Shown here in pieces: positions 7,939 to 15,697 of a stretch of 44,947 nt of DNA. Position 1 is the first letter of the stretch. Every line of letters begins with the position of its first letter. The notes below the pieces were generated by a model. The model saw nothing but the letters and a program-made list of their open reading frames with translations, did no database searches and was not told the DNA's origin. A program made the position numbers and the translations under genes. The DNA is taken from contig NZ_BAAAFZ010000077.1 of assembly GCF_039523795.1 (NCBI RefSeq), positions 1 through 44,947 on the forward strand, in the 5' to 3' direction. The DNA is from Craurococcus roseus (GTDB taxonomy: Bacteria; Pseudomonadota; Alphaproteobacteria; Acetobacterales; Acetobacteraceae).

Positions 7939-9506
7939 ACGAGGGGACGCGGCCCCGGCTGCCGTCGGACGCCCCCGCCGACCGCGCCGGAAGCGGCAAC
8001 GCCTCCAACGGGGCGGGGGCGTCCGCGTCGCAGCCGATGCCTGTGCCCGACCTTCAAGCTTCGGACCTAGTGGTGGAGATGATCCGGACAGCGCTCGACG
8101 ACCGGACTGTCGCGCCTCCATCCGGCAGCGGAGGCGCCGCCGGCGGGACCATGCCGTCGCTCGGCCCGCCGACGTCGACGTTCCCCGCCGCGCGTCCGGA
8201 AACCCGCCGGGACATGTCCACGCCGCTCGACCTCGGACCGCTGATGGCTCGGCAGGGCGCGGACTTCGTGCGGCACGTCTACTTGGAGCTGCTCGGCCGC
8301 GAGCCCGACGACCACGCTTCCTTCTATGCCGCCGCCTTGCAGGAAGGGCGGCTGAGCAAGCTGGAGATCCTGGGCGGGGTGCGCTTCAGCGACGAAGGAA
8401 AGGCGGCCGGGCGCGCGGTGCCCGGCCTCAAGCCCCGCTTCCTCCTCACCCGCGCTTACCGCGTGCCGGTCCTCGGGCGGGCGCTGCGGATCGGCACCGC
8501 CGCGGCCGGCTTGCCCGCCACGTTGCGCCACCTGCAGCGGATGGAACAGGCCTTCTCGGCCGCGGAAGCGCGGATGGCGGGCTTGGCGGCGGCCTCCGGA
8601 GAGGAGAGGCGCGCCCGGATGGACGGCGAAGCCGAGGCCGCCGCCCGCGCCAACAAGATGGAAAGGGCGCTCACCGCGCTCGTCTCCGAGACGGCCTCCC
8701 GGCTGGACGAGCGCGGCAAACTGACGGACGACGCCGTGGTGTCGTTGGCGGACAAGCTGGACGCGTTGGAAGCCACCGTGGCGGAGGCCGCCAAGCGGGC
8801 CGCGGCGCACGCGGCCGGCGGCGAAGCCGCAGCGGCGGCCGACAACTCGCTCGACGCGCTGTACATGGCGTTCGAGGACAAATTCCGCGGCGCGCGCGAG
8901 CTCATCAAGGAGCGCCAAGCGGTCTACCTGCCGCTGCTGGAGGAGTGCGGGGCAGGCACCCTCGCGCGGCCGGTCCTGGACGTGGGCTGCGGCCGGGGCG
9001 AGTGGCTGGAGCTGCTGCGCGACCGCGACTTGGTCGCGCGCGGCGTGGACCTCAACGAGGCCATGGTGGAATTTTGCCGCGGCATGGGGCTGGACGCGGT
9101 CGCGGGGGACGCCGTCGAACACCTGGGTGCCGTGCCGGCCGGCTCGCTCGGCGCCGTCACCGGCTTCCACATCATCGAGCATCTGCCGTTCAAGGTTTTC
9201 GTGCGGCTCCTCGACGAAGCGCTGCGCGCACTGGCGCCGGGCGGCGCGATCGTGTTCGAAACGCCGAACCCGGACAACGTGCTGGTCGGCAGCCGCAACT
9301 TCTACCTCGACCCCACCCACCGCAATCCGATGCCGAGCGACATGACGGTGATGATCGCCGAAGCCCGCGGCTTCGACCGCGCCCACCCGCGGCCGCTGCA
9401 CCCGACGGGCCAGTCCTTCAACGCCGAGGACAAGGCGCTCGGCGAGCGGCTCGACGGCCTCTTCTACGGGCCGCAAGACTACGCCCTGGTCGCCTGGAAA
9501 CCCTGA
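7935..9506 (+). CDS. DUF4214 / coiled-coil / SAM-dependent methyltransferase
   Basis: Protein of 523 residues. After a disordered start, residues about 103-160 match DUF4214 (FVRHVYLELLGREPDDHASF). A long Ala/Glu-rich helical, probably coiled-coil stretch follows (about 190-300). The C-terminal class I methyltransferase has VLDVGCGRGEW (about 347), FHIIEHLPFKVF (about 410) and FETPNPDN, like WbdD-type O-antigen methyltransferases that use a coiled coil as a length ruler. The start is chosen as TTG at 7935, overlapping the previous stop as TTGA. Codons from 7935 to the first ATG (8037) are almost all G/C-ending, so this stretch looks translated. One base separates it from the next gene. The likely role is terminal methylation or chain-length control of a surface glycan. 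Confidence 0.78.
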   Translation: MNEGTRPRLPSDAPADRAGSGNASNGAGASASQPMPVPDLQASDLVVEMIRTALDDRTVAPPSGSGGAAGGTMPSLGPPTSTFPAARPETRRDMSTPLDLGPLMARQGADFVRHVYLELLGREPDDHASFYAAALQEGRLSKLEILGGVRFSDEGKAAGRAVPGLKPRFLLTRAYRVPVLGRALRIGTAAAGLPATLRHLQRMEQAFSAAEARMAGLAAASGEERRARMDGEAEAAARANKMERALTALVSETASRLDERGKLTDDAVVSLADKLDALEATVAEAAKRAAAHAAGGEAAAAADNSLDALYMAFEDKFRGARELIKERQAVYLPLLEECGAGTLARPVLDVGCGRGEWLELLRDRDLVARGVDLNEAMVEFCRGMGLDAVAGDAVEHLGAVPAGSLGAVTGFHIIEHLPFKVFVRLLDEALRALAPGGAIVFETPNPDNVLVGSRNFYLDPTHRNPMPSDMTVMIAEARGFDRAHPRPLHPTGQSFNAEDKALGERLDGLFYGPQDYALVAWKP

Positions 9507-9507
9507 G

Positions 9508-10554
9508 GTGCGCGTCGGATTGCTCACCGCGCAGGTGCCCTTCGTGCGCGGGGGCGCGGAGATGCTCGCGGAGAGCCTGGCGCGCGAGATCGGGCGCGCC
9601 GGCCACCAAGCGGAGATCATCAGCCTGCCGTTCCGCTGGTACCCGCCCGCGCGCATCCCCGAGCACATGCTGGCCTGCCGCTTGGTGGACGTGGAGGAAA
9701 GCAACGGCGTACCGATCGACCGGGTGATCGGCCTCAAATTCCCGGCCTACCTGGCGCGGCACCCCAACAAGGTGCTGTGGCTGCTGCACCAGCACCGCGG
9801 CGCTTACGACCTCTGGGGTACGGAGCTGGGCGACCTGCACAAGAACCCGGACGGCGCCCACGTCCGCTCCGCCATCCAGGAAGCGGACACCCGGCTCATC
9901 CCGGAAGCCCGCGCCTGCTACACCATCTCCCGCAAGGTGAGCGAGCGGCTCCGGCGCTTCTGCGACCTGCCCTCGACGCCGCTCTACCACCCGCCGCCGG
10001 GCGCCGAGCGGCTGTCGGGCGGCGAGTACGGCGATTATTTCCTCGTGCCGAGCCGCATCAACCGCGCCAAGCGGCAGCACCTGGTGGTGGAGGCGCTGGC
10101 GCTGACCCGCAACCCGGTACGCGCGGTGTTCATGGGCGCGGCCGACGACGCCGGGTACACCGACGGGCTGAAGCGCGCCTCGGAACGCGACACCCCGGGC
10201 GGGCGGGTCGTCTGGGCCGGCGCCGTGTCCGACGAGCGGCGCATCGCGCTGTACGCGGATTGCCTGGGCGTGGTCTTCACGCCTTGGGACGAGGACTACG
10301 GCTACGTGTCCCTGGAAGCGATGCTGTCCTCCAAGGCGGTCGTGACCTGCGCCGACTCCGGCGGGCCGCTGGAGTTCGTGGAGGACCGGGTGAACGGCAT
10401 CGTCTGCGAGCCGAGCCCCGCCGCGCTCGCCGAAGCGTTGGACCTGCTCTGGGGACGGCGGAACCTCGCGCGCGAGTACGGGCAGGCCGGGCGGCAACGC
10501 TACCGCGACATGGACATCGGCTGGGAAAAGACCCTCGCGTGCCTGCTCGGCTGA
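9508..10554 (+). CDS. Glycosyltransferase family 4-like
   Basis: Cytoplasmic GT-B-fold glycosyltransferase, 348 residues, starting with GTG one base after the preceding stop. The N-terminus has the typical first strand and glycine turn (LLTAQVPFVRGGAEML), where the acceptor site lies. The C-terminal donor domain has YFLVPSRINRAKRQHLVVEAL (about 173-193) and the conserved GT4 segment TPWDEDYGYVSLEAM (about 257-271), whose two acidic residues contact the nucleotide-sugar. Its place between a methyltransferase and a second glycosyltransferase indicates assembly of a polysaccharide or glycolipid. The sugar donor cannot be predicted. Translational coupling is likely because the gap is one base. 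Confidence 0.85.
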   Translation: MRVGLLTAQVPFVRGGAEMLAESLAREIGRAGHQAEIISLPFRWYPPARIPEHMLACRLVDVEESNGVPIDRVIGLKFPAYLARHPNKVLWLLHQHRGAYDLWGTELGDLHKNPDGAHVRSAIQEADTRLIPEARACYTISRKVSERLRRFCDLPSTPLYHPPPGAERLSGGEYGDYFLVPSRINRAKRQHLVVEALALTRNPVRAVFMGAADDAGYTDGLKRASERDTPGGRVVWAGAVSDERRIALYADCLGVVFTPWDEDYGYVSLEAMLSSKAVVTCADSGGPLEFVEDRVNGIVCEPSPAALAEALDLLWGRRNLAREYGQAGRQRYRDMDIGWEKTLACLLG

Positions 10555-11867
10555 AGCTCAACCTCTTCTCGCCCCTGCCGCCGCTGCGCTCGGAGATCGC
10601 CAACCACACGGCGCACCTGCTGCCGCCGCTGGGTCGGCTGGCCGACGTCACGGTGTGGACGTCGCAAGAGGACTGGGCAGCGCCGGACGCGGAAGGCGTC
10701 CGGGTGCGCCGCTTCCGGCCGGACGCCCCGCCCTGGCCCGCGATCAACGAGGCGCGTGCCACTTTCTTCAACATCGGCAACAACACCGCGCTCCACGGCG
10801 ATATCTTCCGCGTGGCCGGCGTCGTGCCCGGCGTCGCCATCCTGCACGACACCGTCCTGCAGCACTTTTTCGCCGGCCTCGCGGTCCACCACGGCTGGCG
10901 GTCCGAGTACCTCGACGCGATGCGCCGCCACCACGGCGCGGAGGGCTTGGAACAGGGCCGGCGCCTCCTCACCGGCGGGGTCGGCGCCAGCGACCTGGCC
11001 CACCGCTTCCCCCTCACCCTCGCCGCCGCCGATCGCGCGACCGCCCTGGTGTGCCACGTCCCGGACGGCGCGCGCGCGCTGGAGGCGCGCACCCGCCTGC
11101 CGGTCTACCGCCTGGACCTGTCGACCGATCTGGCCGGGGTGCAGGAACCCACCGCAGCGGCCAAGACGGCAGACGGCGAACCGCGCCGATTGGTAATGTT
11201 CGGCCACCTCGGCTTCAATCGCAGGTTGCCCAGCCTGTTGCGCGCCTTGGCGGAGATGCCGGAGCGGGACGCCTTCCGCTTGGACATCTACGGCCAGATC
11301 GAGGACGAGGCGGAAGCGAGGCGCTTGACCGCGTCCCTCGGGCTCGGGCGCTTGGTCGAGGCGCACGGTTTCGTCCCCCAGCAGGATCTGGATCGCGGGA
11401 TCGCGCGGGCGCACCTCGCGGTGAACCTCCGCTACCCGAGCATGGGCGAAGCGTCGGCCAGCCAGTTGCGGACCTGGGCGCTCGGGCTCCCTTCCCTCGT
11501 GACCCGCACCGGCTGGTACGCCACCCTGCCCGAGGACGCCGTGTTCTTCGTGGAGCCGGAGGATGAGATCGGCGGCATCAAACGGCACTTGGCCCGGCTC
11601 CTCACCCGGCCCGGAGCCTTCGAAGCGGCGGGCCGGCGCGGCCGCGCCCTGGTCGCCTCGCGGCACTCGCCCGAGCGTTACGCGGAAGGTTTGGTGGAGA
11701 TCGCCCGCCAAGCCCCGATGCAGCACGGGCGCCGGGCGGCGGTGGACTTGGCCCACGCCAGCAGCCGGGCCTTGGCGGGTATGGTCGGCATGGAAGGTTT
11801 GCAACGCGCGGCGCCCGGCGTCGCTGAGGAGATAACGCTGCTCACGCGGCCAGCGCCGCCGCGCTGA
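10539..11867 (+). CDS. Glycosyltransferase (GT-B, group 1-like)
   Basis: Predicted glycosyltransferase of 442 residues. It begins LKLNLFSPLPPLRSEIANHT, the first strand and acceptor loop of group 1 transferases. The donor domain begins near RLVMFGHLGFNRRL and continues with FRLDIYGQIEDEAEA, VEAHGFVPQQDLDRGIARAH and LRYPSMGEASASQLRTWALG. The last of these replaces the standard EGFGLPxxEAM helix. The GTG at 10539 overlaps the preceding gene by 16 bases; the frame is open upstream, but family similarity begins here. About 40 Ala-rich residues after the catalytic domain have no clear match. It is the last gene of the four-gene operon. The specificity is unknown. Confidence 0.8.
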   Translation: MPARLKLNLFSPLPPLRSEIANHTAHLLPPLGRLADVTVWTSQEDWAAPDAEGVRVRRFRPDAPPWPAINEARATFFNIGNNTALHGDIFRVAGVVPGVAILHDTVLQHFFAGLAVHHGWRSEYLDAMRRHHGAEGLEQGRRLLTGGVGASDLAHRFPLTLAAADRATALVCHVPDGARALEARTRLPVYRLDLSTDLAGVQEPTAAAKTADGEPRRLVMFGHLGFNRRLPSLLRALAEMPERDAFRLDIYGQIEDEAEARRLTASLGLGRLVEAHGFVPQQDLDRGIARAHLAVNLRYPSMGEASASQLRTWALGLPSLVTRTGWYATLPEDAVFFVEPEDEIGGIKRHLARLLTRPGAFEAAGRRGRALVASRHSPERYAEGLVEIARQAPMQHGRRAAVDLAHASSRALAGMVGMEGLQRAAPGVAEEITLLTRPAPPR

Positions 11868-11952
11868 CACCCCGCACGGCGACGGATCGCCACCGCACGC
11901 GTTGCAGCACCCGACGCATCGGCGCCGAAGCCGATCCCAAGAGGCATCGCCC

Positions 11953-13089
11953 ATGAGCTGGTCTTTCCCCATCGGCACCGTGAAGGGCACGGTGATCCGC
12001 ATCCACCTCACCTTCGTTCTTTTCCTGGTTTGGATCGGTTTGTCGCACTACACCCAAGGCGGGCAGCGCGCGGCCTTCGAAGGCGTGCTGTTCATCTCCT
12101 TGCTGTTCCTCTGCGTGTTGCTGCACGAGTTCGGACACGTCTTCGCCGCCCGGCGCTACGGCGTTCAGACGCCAGACATCACCCTGCTGCCCATCGGCGG
12201 CGTGGCGCGGCTGGAGCGCATCCCCGAGAAGCCTGCGGAAGAGCTGGTGGTGGCGCTGGCGGGTCCGGCCGTGAACGTCGTAATCGCCGCGCTGCTGTTC
12301 CTCGTGCTCGGCGGGTTCCCGTCTATGGATGACGGGGCGCAGGTGCAGAACCCGGGCGTGGGCATGCTGGAGCGCCTCGCCTGGGTGAACATCACCCTGG
12401 TGGTGTTCAACCTGATCCCTGCGTTCCCGATGGATGGCGGGCGCGTGCTGCGGGCGCTGCTCGCCGCCCGGCTCGGCTACGCACGCGGCACGCGGATCGC
12501 GGCCGGCGTCGGGCAAGGAGTGGCCTTCGCGCTGGGATTGCTGGGGCTGTTCGGGAATCCCTTGCTGATTTTCATTGCGCTGTTCGTCTACATGGGCGCT
12601 GCGGCCGAGGCGAGCGCGGCGCAGATGCGCGACGCCGGCCGTGGCATGATCGCGTCCGATGCCGCCGAAACGCGCTTCGAGAGCTTGTCCACCGCCGCCA
12701 CGGTCGAGGATGCGGTGGAGTGCCTGCTCCGCACCTCGCAGCACGACTTCCCCGTGGTGGACGGCGGCGGGGGGCTGCGCGGCGTGGTCACGCGCGACGA
12801 CATGATCCGGGCGCTGCGCGAACACGGGCCGGACACCCCGGTGCTGGAGGTGATGCGCCACGGCGTGCCGGTGCTGCACCACCGCCAGCCGCTCGACGAG
12901 GCGCTGCGGGTAATGCAGGAGGGTCGACACCCGGCGGTGGGCATCGTGGATGCCGCTGGCAGGCTGGTCGGCTTGATCACGCCGGAGAACGTGGGCGAAT
13001 TGATGATGGTGCAGGCCGCCCGCCCGCCCCGGCAGCCGCCGATGAGCCCTTGGGGGCCGGGCCGGGTGCGCGACGCGCCTTCGTCGTGA
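11953..13089 (+). CDS. Site-2-type M50 zinc metalloprotease with CBS pair
   Basis: Membrane-embedded zinc metalloprotease, 378 residues, of the family that cleaves transmembrane substrates such as anti-sigma factors. The catalytic motif HEFGH is at 58-62 in a hydrophobic segment, and the third-ligand motif NLIPAFPMDGG is at 153-163. Two CBS motifs follow at about 235-350, the adenine-nucleotide-sensing module that commonly ends this subfamily (DFPVVDGGGGLRGVVTRDDM; HPAVGIVDAAGRLVGLIT). The ATG at 11953 has AAGAGG upstream and begins MSWSFPIGTVKG, the usual start of this subfamily. Two small membrane-protein genes follow in the same direction and a hairpin ends the group, suggesting one transcript. 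The substrate is unknown. Confidence 0.9.
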   Translation: MSWSFPIGTVKGTVIRIHLTFVLFLVWIGLSHYTQGGQRAAFEGVLFISLLFLCVLLHEFGHVFAARRYGVQTPDITLLPIGGVARLERIPEKPAEELVVALAGPAVNVVIAALLFLVLGGFPSMDDGAQVQNPGVGMLERLAWVNITLVVFNLIPAFPMDGGRVLRALLAARLGYARGTRIAAGVGQGVAFALGLLGLFGNPLLIFIALFVYMGAAAEASAAQMRDAGRGMIASDAAETRFESLSTAATVEDAVECLLRTSQHDFPVVDGGGGLRGVVTRDDMIRALREHGPDTPVLEVMRHGVPVLHHRQPLDEALRVMQEGRHPAVGIVDAAGRLVGLITPENVGELMMVQAARPPRQPPMSPWGPGRVRDAPSS

Positions 13090-13153
13090 CGCGCCGGGCC
13101 GCCGTGCGGCGGGACTGGAATCGAAGGGGCTGCGGCACGATCTTCCGGGCGTC

Positions 13154-13411
13154 ATGATGTACCTCCTCGCCCTCGTCCTTCCACCCCTGGCCCTCCTGTT
13201 GGCCGGCCGCCCCTTCCAGGCGGTGTTCAACGGCCTGCTTTGGGTGCTCGGCCTCGTCTTGATGATCCTCCCGTTCCTGGCGGGGCTGCCGTTCCTCGGA
13301 GTGGCCGTCCTGTGGGCGCTGGTGGCGGTCCACAACCGCAAGCAGGAATCGCGCGACCGCCGCTTGGTGGACGATGCGGTGCAGCGCGACCGGGCGCAAC
13401 GGATCGGCTGA
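13154..13411 (+). CDS. Small YqaE/Pmp3-like membrane protein
   Basis: An 85-residue protein with two transmembrane helices (about 3-22 and 25-60) and a charged C-terminal tail (NRKQESRDRRLVDD). The LVLPPLALLLAGRPFQAVFN stretch followed by a second helix resembles the Pmp3/YqaE family, which is linked to membrane potential and salt or cold stress in other organisms. The match is partial, so the family call is tentative. It lies 64 bases after the M50 protease and 19 bases before another small membrane protein. ATG codons at 13154 and 13157 are both possible starts. Confidence 0.65.
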   Translation: MMYLLALVLPPLALLLAGRPFQAVFNGLLWVLGLVLMILPFLAGLPFLGVAVLWALVAVHNRKQESRDRRLVDDAVQRDRAQRIG

Positions 13412-13430
13412 CCCGGAAGCCACACGCGCC

Positions 13431-13628
13431 ATGGCGAAATGGCTCTGGACCGCGGGCACCGCGCTGGTGGCGCTCGGCCTCGCCGCGCACATTTTCGGCT
13501 GGGACGCGCTGCTCTGGATTCCGGTCGCCGCGGTGGAGACCGTCCGGGAGAACCCCGAAACCTACGGAGTCGTCGCCCTCGGCCTCCTCCTCATGGTGCT
13601 GGCGCGCCTGATGGGCAGGCGCCATTGA
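13431..13628 (+). CDS. Small two-helix membrane protein, unknown function
   Basis: A 65-residue protein with two predicted transmembrane helices (about 5-28 and 43-60) and a basic C-terminus (MGRRH). I do not recognise the family. The ATG at 13431 begins MAKWLWTAG; an in-frame upstream start at 13374 would overlap the previous gene and is less likely. It is the third and last gene of the protease group and is followed nine bases later by a perfect hairpin. Codons are strongly G/C-ending, which supports real coding. Confidence 0.6.
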   Translation: MAKWLWTAGTALVALGLAAHIFGWDALLWIPVAAVETVRENPETYGVVALGLLLMVLARLMGRRH

Positions 13629-13636
13629 ACGGCGAT

Positions 13637-13662
13637 CGCTTCGGGTGGAAACACCCGAAGCG
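13637..13662 (+). terminator. Perfect 11-bp hairpin with GAAA tetraloop
   Basis: CGCTTCGGGTG and CACCCGAAGCG pair without mismatch around the GNRA loop GAAA, nine bases after the stop of the last gene in the protease group. No T tract follows. Its position and stability suggest a transcript 3' end or stabiliser. Confidence 0.6.
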
Positions 13663-13988
13663 TGGATCGTCGGGCCGATCCGCCTAGCGCCACAGCCGGG
13701 TTCCACCCGGCGGAGATGTGGGCCCGCGATCCGCTCCGTACCGTTCCCGCATCCCGGCGCGTCCGCGACAGGGAAGTTCGCGTCGCCGGCCACCTCGGTC
13801 GACCGCGAGCCGTTCTCCGCGCCCTGTGACCGTCGACGGCCCCAATAGAGCCCCCTGATGCGACGGCACGGCTCCTCGCCGCGCAGTCCGGCGTGTCTCG
13901 TAGCTTTGTCCAAGCCGCGCGTTCAGCGCGCCGCGTCGCCGCCCTCGGTGCGCGCGGCGCAGCGCGCCAGCATCGGTTGTCGCATTGG
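13663..13988. other. Gene-free spacer between convergent operons
   Basis: I see no convincing gene here; open frames lack a ribosome site and the usual codon bias. Near the right end, GCGCCGCG (13928-13935) can pair with CGCGGCGC (13953-13960), a possible terminator for the leftward flavoprotein gene. Confidence 0.5.
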
Positions 13989-15536
13989 TTAGCCGACAGC
14001 CACGGGTGGCACCATGCCTCCGCCAGCGGCGTTGCCACGCGCATCGGTCGCGGCCGTGGCTCCCGCTAAGCGCCCGAACACCGCGCCGTTGATGAGGCCC
14101 GAGCCGCCGGGGTAGTTGAAGTAGAAGATGCCGCCCACCAGCTCCCCGCAGGCGTAGAGGCCCGGGATCGGCGCTTGGTCGGCGTCGAGCACCCGCGCTT
14201 CGGTGTCGATGCGCAGCCCGCCGAAGGTGAAGGTGATGCCGCAGCCCACTTGGTAGGCCTCGAAGGGCGGGTCGTCGATCGTGTTCGCCCAGTTGCTTTT
14301 GTTGACCGCCAACCCCTCCGTGCGACGCCCGTCTTTCACGTTCGGGTCGAAGGGGATGTCGGTGCGGACGGCGGCGTTGTAGCGCCGGATCTCGGCGAGG
14401 AACGCGGCGCCGTCCACGCCTTCCAGCTTCTCCGCGAGTTCCTCCAGGGTGTCGGCCCTGACCTTGGTCACCTGCCGGATGCGGTACTCGTCGCGCAGCA
14501 CGTGCGCCACCTTCCGGTCGAACACCTGCCACGCGAAGTTGCCGGGCTGCTCCAGCACCACGCGGCCATACTTGGCGTAGGTGTAGTTGCGGAAGTCGGC
14601 GCCCTCGTCGAGGAAGCGGCGGCCGTCGGCGTTGATGAGCACGCTCCAGGGATAGGAGTGCTTCTGGAAGGCATCGCCCACCGCCAAGTCGCCGTACTCC
14701 GGCGCGTTGAAGTCCCACTGCACCGCGTGGCAGCCGGACCAGTTGCCGAAGGGGCTGGCGCCGATCTCCAGCGCCATCTTTATGCCGTCGCCGGTGTTGA
14801 AGCGGGTGCCGCGCACCTTGGCCAGCTCCCAGCCCGGCCCGAGGTAGCGCGTGCGCATCTCCGCGTCGCCCTGGAAACCGCCAGCGGCGAGCACCACGGC
14901 GGGCGCGCGCAATTCGTACAAACGCCCCGCGTCCCTGACCTGCACACCGTAGATTTTGAAGCCGTCGTGGAGCAGGCGCGTGGCGCGGCTGCCGTAGCGG
15001 ACCTCGATGCCTTCCCTGCGCGCCGCCGCCGTTTCCGCTTCGACCAAGCCGGGGCCGCCGCCCCACGCCTCCACAGTCAGTCCGCCCCAGAACTTGAACT
15101 TGCCGCCCACCTTGAAGGCCTGCCGGCCCCAGATCGGCTGGAAGCGCACGCCCTTGCCACGGAGCCACCGCATGGTGTCGAAAGAGCGCCGGACCAGGAT
15201 TTCACACAGTTCGGGATCGGTGCGGTTCCGGGTGACGCGGAACATGTCGTCGAAAAACTGGTCCTCGGTGTAGGTGCCGAAATCGCTGCCGGCGACCTCC
15301 GCGTCGGTCAGGTCCGGCATGATCTCGCGGAGATCCTCGACGCCGCGGTAGGCGAAGCGGATGGCGCCCGCTGTGAAGCGGGTGTTGCCGCCGGACTCCG
15401 GCTCCGGCGCACGCTCCAGCACAACCACGCGCGCGCCCGGTTCCCGCGCCGAAAGGGCGGCGCAGAACGCGGCGTTGCCGCCACCCACCACGACGACGTC
15501 GAACTCGCCGCCGCTGCTTGTCGCGCCGTCCGGCAT
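13989..15536 (-). CDS. tcuA: TcuA-like FAD-dependent tricarballylate dehydrogenase / fumarate-reductase-type flavoprotein
   Basis: Flavoprotein of 515 residues in the succinate dehydrogenase/fumarate reductase superfamily. The FAD Rossmann motif is VVVVGGGNAAFCAAL (14-28), followed by SGGNTRFTAGAIRFAY (48-63), typical of tricarballylate dehydrogenase TcuA. The C-terminal FAD segment YACGELVGGIFYFNYPGGSGL closes the fold. TcuA oxidises tricarballylate to cis-aconitate. The ATG at 15536 has GGAGGGGA upstream. In Salmonella TcuA needs the electron-transfer partner TcuB and the transporter TcuC; neither is adjacent here. The substrate may therefore be another dicarboxylate or 3-oxo acid. The superfamily is certain; the TcuA name is probable. 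Confidence 0.78.
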   Translation of the reverse strand: MPDGATSSGGEFDVVVVGGGNAAFCAALSAREPGARVVVLERAPEPESGGNTRFTAGAIRFAYRGVEDLREIMPDLTDAEVAGSDFGTYTEDQFFDDMFRVTRNRTDPELCEILVRRSFDTMRWLRGKGVRFQPIWGRQAFKVGGKFKFWGGLTVEAWGGGPGLVEAETAAARREGIEVRYGSRATRLLHDGFKIYGVQVRDAGRLYELRAPAVVLAAGGFQGDAEMRTRYLGPGWELAKVRGTRFNTGDGIKMALEIGASPFGNWSGCHAVQWDFNAPEYGDLAVGDAFQKHSYPWSVLINADGRRFLDEGADFRNYTYAKYGRVVLEQPGNFAWQVFDRKVAHVLRDEYRIRQVTKVRADTLEELAEKLEGVDGAAFLAEIRRYNAAVRTDIPFDPNVKDGRRTEGLAVNKSNWANTIDDPPFEAYQVGCGITFTFGGLRIDTEARVLDADQAPIPGLYACGELVGGIFYFNYPGGSGLINGAVFGRLAGATAATDARGNAAGGGMVPPVAVG

Positions 15537-15644
15537 CCGCGTCCCCTCCGATGCTTCGTCGGGCCAGATGTAGGACGGCCTCGCCGTCCGGGGAACCTCA
15601 GTGGACCGCGTCCTTCGGCGTCGTCCTCAGAAGCGCGGACGGCA

Positions 15645-15672
15645 ACGGCCGGCGGATCGCTCCGCCGGCCGT
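15645..15672 (-). terminator. Perfect 12-bp hairpin after the stress-protein gene
   Basis: Arms ACGGCCGGCGGA and TCCGCCGGCCGT pair perfectly; on the minus strand the loop is GCGA, a GNRA tetraloop. It lies 26 bases past the stop of the leftward stress-protein gene. There is no T tract. Confidence 0.6.
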
Positions 15673-15697
15673 CCCTCGCCGCCCTATCCGCCGCGGT

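Noticed and set aside
13645..13848. 67-codon frame after the small membrane protein
   Set aside because: It begins inside the hairpin, lacks a ribosome site and has poor codon bias.
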